DNA from: Pterois miles
Lineage: Eukaryota > Chordata > Actinopteri > Perciformes > Scorpaenidae
Assembly: GCA_947000775.1 (NCBI GenBank)
Contig: CAMQGK010000650.1
Location: 2,480,501-2,544,500 of the forward strand
DNA length: 64,000 bases
Direction: 5' to 3'
The position numbers and the translations under genes are program-made. This document shows positions 36,239-46,835 of this stretch, piece by piece (positions within the stretch are counted from its first letter, which is position 1; every line of letters begins with the position of its first letter). Below the pieces are notes generated by a model, which was not told the DNA's origin, searched no databases, and saw only the letters and a list, made by a program, of their open reading frames with translations.

Positions 36239-38627
36239 ACACACACACCTGTAGACATACACATGGATGCACACACCTGTAGACACACACACACACATTC
36301 TCCAGCTGCCCCCCCCCCCCCCCATCATGGCCGACCCTCTCAGCTTCTGTCTCTCAGGGTGTTTGATTAAAACTGTAATAAATGAATAAAAGTGGCTCCG
36401 TCTGTCCGTCAGTTCATTTACTCCTCCCTGGGTCTCTTCATGCTGCTGCTGTGAGGTGAAGTCTGAGCAGCAGAGGTGGAGATATACGATGAGTCGGAGG
36501 GTCAAAGTTCTCAGCTCCATGTGATGATGAAGTAGGATGTCTGTGTTGTGTGGAACTGGTGCAGCTTTCTGGAGAATCGCTGCTCTCAGCACTTCCGTTA
36601 TTGCTGTGTCGTCGAGGGTTCATGGTCGCTCCAAGCACAGCATCGTGGTCGGCACTCTGCAGACGGCGTACTGGAATCCTGAAGCCCCGCCCCCGCTGCT
36701 ACACAGCGCTGTGTGCTAGTTTATTCACACGTGTCCAAATTGCACCAGATCTGGTATTGTCTGTGGGTTCCCAGCAACACACCCGCTAAGGTTCTAGAGA
36801 TATACGACGGTGAGATGTTCCTTGCTGTACATGCTACATGCAGCAGGATGCTCTTCGTCAGGCCAGGGGTCAGACTCAAGATCCACTTACCTCCCTGTTC
36901 TGGAGCTTTTGACCACATCACGTGGTCTTCATCAGCATGAAGTACACTCAACTGTCATGAAGCTGTCAACCTTTCCTGAGCTCATTCAGGACTTGTCTTC
37001 CATGTTGGCAGCAGCCCGAAGAATCTCTACTCAAGGTCCTCTGACTTTCTGCTCAACCTGTTATCAGTCTTTGATGTGTTAACTCTGATCTGCTGCATTC
37101 TGCTATTAAAGATCAATGTACAGTATGCAATCACACATAGTCATTGAAAACACCCTCAGCTCAAAAACTGAAAGCCATAAAGAAAACCTGTTTTACTCTG
37201 AGCAGCAAGAGGGTTCACTGAAGATGCTGATATATTACATAATCTTGAAAATGCTCACATTTGAGAGGAGCTGACACTCAATTTATCAGCCAAAAACACA
37301 TTGACTGAATGATTAATGACATTAATTATGGGACAATTATTGTTCTGAGGGAACAGAATGAGATGGACAGGAAAAGACCCTTTAACTTTAAAGTCCTTAG
37401 TGTCTGTGTGTCAGCCTGCTCTGATTGGTTGATTAACGTCAGTCACCTGTATAAGATAAGATATTCTTTTATTTGACCCACAGTGGAGAAATTTACAAAG
37501 ATGTCTATACATGTCAAAGAAATGTTTCTGAGACTAAAACCGTGAGTCCAGTCACTTAGATTTTTACATGAGGAGTAAGGATCCTCTGATAAACACGTAA
37601 TGTGAAATTAGTGTGTTGTGTCTAAAATGCAGTTTAGAAAACTGGTAACTTTTGCTCTGATCCAGAAAGTGAGGACAAAGTTAACATGGGTCTGTGTGAG
37701 ACTAATTTTTGGATTTCTTGTCACTTCCAGGCATTTCTAGCCAAACGTGTAAGTCTGTTTGATTTCATAGCTACATGACTGGCTACAAGATTATAAGATT
37801 TCCTAAAAGTTCACCTACATTTTGTCTATGAAGACTGAAAATTGTGGGCATGGGAGCAATTTGTTGGGAAATTGTCAAAAGGATTTGAAAGCTCTTCTCC
37901 ACTGTAGCTGTGAACATCCCGTCCAATACACACCCATTATAAACTTGAGCGCTCTGAAAATTTCACACAATGTGGACTGTGGTTTTGTGAAAACTGTGCC
38001 AGCTATCAAAATTCCCATTTTTCCCAATAAAGTCCCAAATGTCATGACCCGTTCAAACCTTTAATCAGGGTTCTTCCTTCTTCAACGACCTTTGCCTTCT
38101 TCTGTTGTCTTTGACGTTTTATGACATTTATGAATGTAAAACTTTGCAACAAAGATAAGATGAGATTGATTAGAAATTTATTCCATATATTGAACCTTAT
38201 AAAACAAAAAATACATTTTTCCATTAGAGGTTCAAATTTTCTGAGGTAAGTCTACAGATATCGTAGCTCAGTGTACGGCTGTTTGGGCGTCACACCACAC
38301 AGATTCTATCAATATTATTCATGAATTTAACAATAAGGACCGAACCAGCGGACATCCATGGCAGATTTTAAGTGACACCAGAATATAAAGTAGTCCTGGT
38401 TCGTGACCTTTTCGTGTTGACCCGACCGGAGTCTGTGACGTCACGGGGCGACTTCCGCTGCGGAAGCCGCTGCTGCATGTAAACAAAGCGGAGCTGGCAG
38501 CAGCTGCAGCGGCTCTGATGGAGACACACTGAAACCACAGCAAACGAGACCAGGGTTGGGTTGGTTCGGTTCGGAGCTGAGAGTCCGTGTGATGGAGCCG
38601 CGCTCCGACTGAATCGGAACCAGCATC
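36239..38627. other. rtca to stx6 intergenic region
   Basis: It starts with the rtca 3' UTR: a CACACACCTGTAGACA repeat, then a C run at 36309-36323, and AATAAA signals at 36377-36382 and 36385-36390. The middle (36490-37450) is not recognised. Near 37455-37500 a TTTTATTTGACCCACAGTGG remnant of a SINE/LINE tail is present. The GC-rich end (38400-38627) is the probable stx6 promoter and 5' UTR. Confidence 0.55.
36377..36390 (+). promoter_or_regulatory. rtca polyadenylation signals (two AATAAA hexamers)
   Basis: Two overlapping-range AATAAA hexamers lie about 140 bp after the rtca stop. No cleavage-site evidence is available. Confidence 0.6.
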
Positions 38628-41600
38628 ATGTCTATGGAAGACCCGTTTTTCGTCGTCAAAGGGTCAGAACCGTTCACATCGTGCTAACCAAGCTAATGCT
38701 AACAGGAGGCTAGCGGAGAGTGCTAGCCTGCAGAAACCTGATCGATGATCGATAACCAGTTTAACCAGTTTAACCACAGGGACCGGAACTAGTTTAGCCT
38801 GTTTAACCACAGGGACCGGAACCAGTTTAACCAGTTTGTGTGATTTAACAGCAGGCAGGTGATCCGCTAGCTAACCGCTATGTTAACTCTGTAAAAATAA
38901 CTATACTAACGTTAACTCAGTGCTCAGTAGTGAGTTAGCCTCTTAGCATGTTGCTATGCTGTTAGCACAGTCACAGTCAGTGTTGATTATCAGGTAATTA
39001 TCATCATAACACCATAAATCACGTATTGATTTCAGAAAATGATTATTATTAATAATAATGTTATTTAGGAAATAAATAACAGCTTATCATTTTACAACTT
39101 TATTATGTAGTTTGTAGTTAATAATTCAGACAGAAACACTGATCTCTATTAATATATATATTATGAGAGTATTTCTGCTGTCTGTTAGTAAATGTGGCTT
39201 CAGTTCTTATATACTTACTGTAAAGATAATAATAATAATGTAACACAAGACTTCAACAGTCTGCATATGCTTCTGGTATGTTCATGTTTTCATTACTAAG
39301 TCTTTCTTCAGTAAAATACAGTTCATATTATTATGGCAAAGCACAGAAGACATTGAACGCATCACAGAGCCTCCATCACAGATGAGTTATGATCTTACAG
39401 TGAGGTACAGGAGACCATGAAGGCAGCACAGAGCCTCCATCACAGGAGAGTTAAGATCTTACAGTGAGGTACAGGAGACCATGAACGCAGCACAGAGCCT
39501 CCATCACAGATGAGTTATGATCTTACAGTGAGGTACAGGAGACCATGAACGCAGCACAGAGCCTCCATCACAGATGAGTTAAGATCTTACAGTGAGGTAC
39601 AGGAGACCATGAACGCAGCACAGAGCCTCCATCACAGATGAGTTATGATGTTACAGTGGGGTACAGGAGACAGTGAACACATCACAGATAAGTTAAGATG
39701 TTACAGTGAGGTACAGAGGGCAATGAATGCAGCATAGAGCCTCTATCACAGATGAGTTATGATGTTTGTTACAGTGAGGTACAGAAGGCAGTGAATGCAG
39801 CACAGAGCCTCCATCACAGATGGAGCGAGCTGCTACAGGAGGGGGGTGGAGGTTCCAAGGAGGAAATGGACTGGACGACCAATGAGCTGAGGAACAGTCT
39901 GCGTTCCATTGAATGGGACCTGGAGGACCTCGACGAGACCATCAATATCCTTTAAACAGTCACGTCTATTTTCAGTCTAATTTCAGAAGTGTGAGTGATG
40001 TTTCTTAACTGTCAGTGAACGCATTGTTGAGTCCAACCCAAAGAAGTTCAACCTGGACGCAGCTGAGCTGTTGACGAGGAAATCTTTCATCACCAGCACC
40101 AGACAAACTGTCAAGGTACGCTATACTTCAGACCTATCTATAAAGTGTTGACACCTGCTCAGGTGAGGAGTCTCTGCAGGTTCGGTCCACGTCACACGGA
40201 CATGAAACTAACAGCATCATGGTAGATGTCTTCAGTCAGTATAAGTAGTATTTGCTGTTACTGTTTGCTTAGCTTGACTGATCTGGCTGCTGACTGTCTT
40301 TGTTTTCCTGAAGGAAATGAAAGAGCAGATGTCGAGTCCCACTGCTGCCTCAGTGGACCGAAAGAACAAACAGGTAACTGAACACACCTCGCTGCTGTGA
40401 TGTTACTGTTATTCCTATGTTCAGTGTTGTGGTGTTACTGTCACTGCTGCATTCATGGCTGTAACATTACCGTTACTGCTACATTCACAGTTGTGATGTT
40501 ACTGTTACTGCTGTGTTCACTGATTTGAAGTTACTGTTACTGCTATGTTCAAGGGTGTGGCATTACTGTTACTGCTATGTTCATGGCAGTGACGGTACTG
40601 TTACTGCTACATTTATTGCTTTGACGTAACTGCTACGGCTACGTTCACGGCTGTGACGTTACCGTTACTGCTACGCTCATGGCTGTGACAGTACTGTTAC
40701 TGCTACGTTTATAGCTGTAACATAACTGTTACTAGTGCGTTCGGTGCTGTAACGTCACTGTTACTGCTACTTTCACTTGATGTAATGTCTCTGTACGTTA
40801 GGGTTACTGATACATTCACTGCTGTAATGTTACTTTACTGCTACGTTCATGGCTGTAACAGTACTGTTACTGCTATGTTCACTGCTCTAACATTACTGTT
40901 ACTGCTACTTTCACTGCTGTAGCATTTATTGTAACTGCTACATTCAAGGCTGTAACAGTACTGTTTCTGGTGTTCACTGCTGAAACGTTACTGCTACATT
41001 CACTGTTGTAGCATTACTGTTACTGCTACATTCATGGCTGTAACGTTACTGTTACTAATGACGAGTCCCACTGCTGCCTCAGTGGATCGAAACAACAAAC
41101 AGGTAAGTGAACACACCTGAAGTTCATGGTGGTAACATTGCTGTTGCTGCTACGTTCTGGCTGTAACGTTACTGTTGCTGCAGTGTTCACTGCTGTAGCG
41201 TTACTGTTACTGCTACATTCATGGAGTTAGAGTAAGGTAGTAAGTAAGTTAGAGTAAGGGTATGTTAGGTTGTGGGTGGGTGTAGAGCTCCTGCTGATGT
41301 TAAATGTCTGACAGTTTGTGTTGTGTTGTGATATTTAGGCTCTGCTTGGTGAGCGTGGTGCTCAGGGTCCGATCTGGCAGCCTGGTCCTGATAAATACAG
41401 CAGACTGGACCGCCAACTACAGAACGCCAACTCTCAGTTTATAGAGGAGCAACAGGTCCAGCAGCAGGTACAGTAACACACAACCAATAAAACAACCAAT
41501 AACAGAGCTCTTAGATATGATGCAATAACAATATAGCAATATGACAATGTTTTGGATACTGTGATATAAATTATGTTATTTGTGGATTCAAACTATGCAC

Positions 41601-42919
41601 ATACTGTGTGTGTTTGTCTCAGCTGATGGCGGAGCAGCAGGATGAACAGCTGGAACTGGTGTCGGGAACAATCGGAGTGCTGAAGAACATGTCCGAGAGG
41701 ATCGGCATGGAGCTGGATGAACAGGCCGTGTAAGAACTTTCAGATACATTATCACTTAGAGGGTTGGACACTGGTTGGATCCTGGTTGGACACTGGTTGG
41801 TTCCTGGTTGGACACTGGTTGGACACTGGTTGGTTCCTGGTTAGTTCCTGGTTGGACACTGGTTGGTTCCTGGTTGGTTCCTGGTTGGACACTGGTTGGT
41901 TCCTGGTTAGTTCCTGGTTGGACTCTGGTAGGTTGAGGACCAGACTTGTTGAGTCTCTTTGTGTTTTTCCTGCAGGATGTTGGATGACTTTACTCATGAG
42001 GTGGACACCACTCAGTCTCGACTGGACAACGTCATGAAGAAACTGGCCAAAGTGTCTCACATGACCAGTGGTAAACTGCCCGGCACCACATTTATGTCTT
42101 GGACCAATCAGACAGCTGTCTCAATGTCTCTGCTAGTAGCGACACAACACAATAAATAATAGGATAGTGATCAGTAAGTTTTGGGTTTTTTTGGCAGGAA
42201 TACTTGTAGTTCCAGTTAGTTAGTTGACAGTTGTTACTGCAGATGGTCAGCAGTGGTTCAGGTTATGTGTAGTTAGTTATAGGCATGTACCACATGATAA
42301 TGTATATTATATACAGTATATTATAGATGGACAGTGCATTCAGAAAGTCTTTAAGACCCCTTCTCTTTTTTCATATTTTGTAATGTTGCAGCATTATACT
42401 AAAAATGTTTAAATTAATTTATTAATCAATGCACCATGACAACAAAGCAGAAACAGAATTTTAGAATTTTTTGCAAATTTATTAAAATGGAAAAACTGAA
42501 ATATCACATTGATTTTAGCATTCAGACCTTTTATTATGACATTTGAAATTTAGCTCAGATTCCTCCCATTTCCCTTGATCATCTCTGAGATGTAAAAATG
42601 TCTAAAATTCAGTTTCCTTTTCGTCATGGTGGTGTATTGAGTATAGATTGATAAGGGTAAAAAAATAATTTAAACCATTTTAGCATCAGGCTGCAACATA
42701 ACAACATGTGAAAGAAGTGAAGAGGTCTGAAGACTTTCTGAAAGCGCTGTATACATAGAGTCGTAGCACATGGTCGTCACTGGTTGAAGTAATAGTTGAA
42801 AGTTAATTTATTGATATTCATTAACAGTCTGTATTTCCACAGATCGTCGTCAGTGGTGCGCTATCGGCGTGTTGCTCGCAATCCTCTTTGTCGTCATCCT
42901 CCTCTTCTTCATCCTCTGA
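38628..42919 (+). CDS. stx6: Syntaxin-6, tail-anchored Qc-SNARE, 8 exons, 255 aa
   Basis: A trans-Golgi/endosome t-SNARE. Exons: 38628-38662, 39775-39944, 40021-40115, 40314-40373, 41339-41467, 41623-41729, 41976-42070, 42843-42919; phases agree and the 255-aa length equals human STX6. The start MSMEDPFFVVKG is the conserved N-terminus. An N-terminal helical domain follows (EVQKAVNAAQSLHHRW, WTTNELRNSLRSIEWDLEDL). The SNARE motif spans exons 6-7 (LELVSGTIGVLKNMSERIG, DEQAVMLDDFTHEVDTTQSR). The tail anchor is RRQWCAIG then VLLAILFVVILLFFIL. The intron after exon 2 is AT-AC with U12-type signals. Exon 2's acceptor and exon 4's donor edge are both duplicated in neighbouring introns. STX10 is the paralogue alternative; the adjacent kiaa1614-like gene, a human STX6 neighbour, supports stx6. 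Confidence 0.93.
38757..38835. repeat. Short tandem repeat in stx6 intron 1
   Basis: AACCACAGGGACCGGAAC followed by (T)AGTTTAACC units, about three copies. Confidence 0.75.
39330..39774 (+). repeat. Tandem array of about 65-68 bp duplicating the stx6 exon 2 acceptor and exon start
   Basis: Each unit contains TTACAGTGAGGTACAGG (acceptor plus first exon bases) followed by CATGAACGCAGCACAGAGCC and TCCATCACAGATGAGTTA. That is the intron/exon junction and the first 45 coding bases of exon 2. About six copies precede the authentic site at 39774/39775, which is the last unit. The decoy copies have TGA where the true exon continues TGGAGC, so a decoy exon would terminate at once. Confidence 0.9.
39945..40020 (+). 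other. AT-AC intron with U12-type splice signals (stx6 intron 2, 76 bp)
   Basis: The intron starts ATATCCTT directly after ACC ATC A, contains TTCTTAAC (U12 branch-site-like) about 12 bp from its end, and ends AC before GCATTGTTGAG. Only this splice gives the conserved DETISIVE reading; no GT-AG alternative preserves the frame. Confidence 0.85.
40385..41220. repeat. Minisatellite (about 30-bp unit, GTTACTGTTACTGCTACGTT) in stx6 intron 4
   Basis: Imperfect units of GTAACGTTACTGTTACTGCT plus ACGTTCATGGCT fill most of the intron. An exon 4-like fragment is embedded at 41058-41102. Confidence 0.9.
41058..41102 (+). repeat. Duplicate of stx6 exon 4 3' half with a good donor site
   Basis: ATGACGAGTCCCACTGCTGC and GATCGAAACAACAAACAG|GTAAGT at 41058-41108 repeat the exon 4 sequence GTCGAGTCCCACTGCTGC and GACCGAAAGAACAAACAG|GTAACT. 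Similarity extends into the intron (GAACACACCT). The duplicate has a better donor than the real exon but no clear acceptor. Confidence 0.85.
41757..41937. repeat. Tandem repeat (GGTTGGACACTGGTTGGTTC) in stx6 intron 6
   Basis: About nine units of 13-26 bp fill nearly the whole intron between exons 6 and 7. Confidence 0.9.
42332..42749. mobile_element. Tc1-type MITE in stx6 intron 7
   Basis: The left end CAGTGCATTCAGAAAGTCTT and right end AAGACTTTCTGAAAGCGCTG are inverted copies, each next to TA. This is the widespread fish pattern of a terminal CAGTGCATTCxGAAAGTATTC. There is no coding capacity in its 418 bp. Confidence 0.85.
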
Positions 42920-42959
42920 TTGATGCCTCCTTCTGTCAGCACAGAACTCCTATGAAATC

Positions 42960-44230
42960 TGTGTCTACTGGATTCTCCTGGACTCCCCTGGACTATAGTG
43001 GACTCTCCTTGACTCTAGTGAACTCTCTAGGACTCTCCTGGACTCTTGGTGGACCTTAGTGGACTCTTGTGACTCCCCTGGACTCTAGTAAACATCTCCT
43101 GGACTCTAGTGGACTGTCCTGGACTCTAGTAAACTCTCCTGGACTCTAGTTGACTCTCCTGGACTCTACTGGACTCTAGTGGATTCTAGTGGACATCTCC
43201 TGGACTCTAGTAGACTCTACTGGACTCTCCTGGACTCTAGTGGACTCTCAGAGACTCTAGTAGATTCTCCTGGACTCTACTGGACTCTGGTGGACTTTCC
43301 TGGACTCCAGTAGATGCTCCTGGACTCTAGTGGACATCTTGTGGACTCTGCTGGACTCTACTAGACTCTCCTGGACTCTAGTGGACTCTCCTGGACACTA
43401 GTGGATTCTCCTGGACTCTACTGGAATCTAGTGGACTCTCCTGGACTCTAGTGGATTCTCCTGAGCTCGACTGGAATTTAGTGGACTCTCCTGGACTCTA
43501 GTGGACTCCCCTGGACTCTAGTGAACTCTCCTGGACTCTAGTGAACTCTCCTGGCTCTAGTGAACTGTCCTGGACTCTAGTGAACTCTCCTGGACTCTAG
43601 TGAACTCTCCTAGACTCTAGTGGACTCTCCTGGACTCTAGTGAACTCTCCTAGACTCTAGTGGACTCTCCTGGACTCTAGTGGATTCTGCTGGACTCTAG
43701 TGGACTCTGCTGGACTCTAGTAGACTCTACTGGACTCTCCTGGACTCTAGTGGACTCTCATAGACTCTAGTAGATTCTCCTGGACTCTACTGGACTCTGG
43801 TGGACTTTCCTGGACTCCAGTAGTTGCTCCTGGACTCTAGTGGACATCTCCTGGACTCTAGTGGACATCTCCTGGACTCTAGTGGACTCTGCTGGACTCT
43901 AGTGGACTCTCCTGGACTCTAGTGGACTCTCCTGGACCTACTGAATCTAGTGGACTCTCCTGGACTCTAGTGGATTCTCCTGAGCTCGACTGGAATTTAG
44001 TGGACTCTCCTAGACTCTAGTGGACTCCCCTGGACTCTAGTGGACTTTCCTGGACTCTAGTGAACTGTCTTGGACTCTAGTAAACTTTCCTGGACTCTAG
44101 TGAACTCTCCTAGACTCTAGTGGACTCTCCTGGACTCTAGTGAACTCTCCTAGACTCTAGTGGACTCTCCTGGACTCTAGTGGACTCTGCTGGACTCTAG
44201 TGAACTCTCCTGGACTCTAGTGGACTCTGT
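42960..44230. repeat. 1.27-kb minisatellite directly downstream of the stx6 stop codon
   Basis: About 60 imperfect units of CTGGACTCTAGTGGACTCTC (about 20 bp), beginning about 45 bp after the stop, hence probably within the 3' UTR or immediately after it. Unit variants (TAGTGAACTCTC, TCTGCTGGACTC) form higher-order blocks: the block at 43190-43510 resembles 43720-44010. Confidence 0.95.
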
Positions 44231-44639
44231 TGGGGCCTCATTTCTAAAACAGCGTGTAGGATTCAGACTGAATGTTGCCGTACGTAAAGGTACGCCTGTA
44301 CGCCCGCCGGCTCCTTTTATTAACACAGATCAACGTGGCTCAGGTGGATCAGGTTCATGTCCCGCCCTCGACAGGCCCACATCCAACCAGAAGTCATCCT
44401 GCTGATCAGCAGCTCTTTATGGCCAATCACAGTGACAACCGAGAGAAAGACCAAGAAAAGGAGTTTTTCTAACTCAGAACTGGAAGTTCTGAACCACGAT
44501 GGAAAAAACTGACAGTAATTACAGTACAGTAATTTTCACATTTTGTTAACGACATTTCCATAAAGTTAAAAAGCTTCAATCTAGTGACAACAATGAGAGG
44601 TCAGATAAACTATAATACTCTCAATTATATCTGACATAT

Positions 44640-45070
44640 ATGTGTATATATAGGAGGCTGGGACACGGTGGACACGAATATGAGGTATAACATGCTCAGT
44701 ATAACTGAAGCTGCGGTCGTGCATTGTGATTGGCTCAATTTCGGTGAGGGCGGACCAGATTTTACTGTGCATGTGTTGTACCGTCAAAGATACGAAGCGT
44801 TGATGAGGCGTGACTCCGCCTCCTTCCTTCCCAGACTGATGAAGAGCAGAGTCCAGCTGTGAGTGTGGACATGATAAAGTCCAGGTAGAGGATCCACCGG
44901 CGTCGTTTCGCTCTGCTGTGTGGGAACATTACGGATTTACTGTTACGTATAACAGTGACGGGAAAAAAGTGGTGGATAAAACGGCAACTGTGTGTCAGCA
45001 CCGTGCAACACGTGGCGTACGCTAGCAGCAACACTTCCAGGTGTTCAGGCCAACCGTTCACTTATTTTTG
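44640..45070 (+). mobile_element. hAT-like transposon fragment with BED-finger remnant
   Basis: 44653-44745 matches 6768-6857 in inverted orientation (GGCTGGGACACGGTG, GTAACTGAAGCTG-like, GTGATTGGCTCAATTT). Downstream a frame reads SAVWEHYGFTVTYNSDGKKV then VDKTATVCQHRATRG and stops. hAT/ZBED transposases start with a BED finger of the form VWxHFGF...VTCxHC, so this is a decayed N-terminus. No rest of the transposase follows. Confidence 0.6.
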
Positions 45071-45239
45071 CAAATAAATGAAAAGCTGTTCAAATTGAAA
45101 TAAATTGTATTGTATACATATACATATATGTATATATAGAGTTCACCATCACCATCTCAACGTTCCTCAAGGTTCTCTTTAGAAATCCCAGTTCATGCTC
45201 AGAAAGTGAATGGAACCTTTGAATAGAGGTTCTAAATGA

Positions 45240-45735
45240 GGCCTGAGGACTCTGCTGTTCTAGATGAGGCCAGAGGACTCTGCTGTTCTAAATGAGGCCT
45301 GAGGACTCTGCTGTTCTAAATGAGGCCAGAGGACTCTGCTGTTCTAAATGAGGCCAGAGGACTCTGCTGTTCTAGATGAGGCCAGAGGACTCTGCTGTTC
45401 TAGATGAGGCCAGAGGACTCTGCTGTTCTAGATGAGGCCCATGGACTCTACTGTTCTAAATGAGGCCCCAGGACTCTACTGTTCTTGATGAGGCCCCTGG
45501 ACTCTACTGTTCTAAATGTGGCCCCTAGACTCTACTGTTCTTGATGTGGCCCCTGGACTCTACTGTTCTAAATGTGGCCTCTGGACTCTACTGTTCCAGA
45601 TGTGGCCCCCGGACTCTACTGTTTTTGATGAGGACCCTGGACTCTACTGTTCCAGATGTGGCCCCCAGACTCTACTGTTCTTGATGAGGCCCCTGGACTC
45701 CACTGTTCCAGATGTGGCCCCCGGACTCTACTGGA
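45240..45735. repeat. 28-bp minisatellite (GAGGACTCTGCTGTTCTAAA)
   Basis: About 17 units of TGAGGCCAGAGGACTCTGCT plus GTTCTAAA. The later half has TGTGGCCCCTGGACTCTACT variants. Confidence 0.95.
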
Positions 45736-45889
45736 CCTCCTTTGCCTGCTCTGTTGGACTGAAAAGACACTTTGGTTCTTTGAGTGTTTGACTGTTAAAA
45801 TTCATCATAGAGGTCAAAGGTCAAACCAGGTGGAAACATGACATTTTAATGTTTGTTTTATTTAAAGGGCTTAAAATACCATTTCTTTA

Positions 45890-46835
45890 ACAGTTTAATC
45901 CCAGTTTAACTTCAGTTTAACTCCAGCTTAACTCTGTTTACTCACTTTAGTTTATCTCTAGTTTAACTCAAGTGTAACTCAGTGTTTAGTAACTTCAGTT
46001 AAACTCTAGTTTAACTCTGAGTTTAGTAACTTCAGTTTAACTCTAACTCTGAGTTTAGTAACTGCAGTTTAACTCCAGTTTAACTCTAGTTTAAATCTGA
46101 GTTTAGTAACTTCAGTTTAACTCTAGCTCTGAGTTTAGTAACTGCAGTTTCACTCCAGTTTAACTATAGTTTAACTCTGAGTTTAGTAACTTCAATTTAA
46201 CTCTAACTCTGAGTTTAGTAACTGCAGTTTAACTCTAGTTTAAATCTGAGTTTAGTAACTTCAGTTTAACTCTAGCTCTGAGTTTAGTAACTGCAGTTTA
46301 ACTCCAGTTTAACTCCAGTTTAACTCTAGTTTAAATCTGAGTTTAGTAACTTCAGTTTAACTCTAGCTCTGAGTTTAGTAACTGCAGTTTCACTCCAGTT
46401 TAACTATAGTTTAACTCTGAGTTTAGTAACTTCAATTTAACTCTAACTCTGAGTTTAGTAACTGCACTTTAACTCCAGTTTAACTCTTGAGTTTAGTAAC
46501 TCCAGTTTAACTCTTGAGTTTAGTAACTCCAGTTTAACTCTTGTTTAACTTTGAGTTTAGTAACTCCAGTTTAACTCTGAGTTTAGTAACTCCAGTTTAA
46601 CTGTGGTTTAACTCTGAATTTAGTCACTCCAGTGTAACTCTGCTTTAACTCTGAGTTTAGTAACTCCAGTTTGACTTCAGTTTAACTCTAGTTTAACTGA
46701 GTATAGTAACTCCAGTTTAACTCCAGTTTAACTCTAGTTTAACTGAGTTTAGTAACTCTAGTTTAACTCCAGTTTAAATCTGAGTTTAGTAACTCTAGTT
46801 TAACTCCAGTTGAACTCTAGTCTAACTCTAGTTTA
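45890..46835. repeat. Minisatellite of GTTTAACTCCAGTTTAACTC type
   Basis: Nearly 1 kb of alternating AGTTTAACTCTGAGTTTAGT and AACTCCAGTTTAACTCTAG units. There is a higher-order duplication: 46090-46210 resembles 46335-46450. Confidence 0.95.

Noticed and set aside
36438..36638. 66-codon minus-strand ORF downstream of rtca (MLGATMNPRRHSNN...)
   Set aside because: No recognised homology and no splice or promoter support; it overlaps rtca 3' flank.
38628..42919. Assignment to stx10 rather than stx6
   Set aside because: The 255-aa length, LDETISIVE-type sequence and the neighbouring kiaa1614-like gene favour stx6; STX10 remains a minor possibility.
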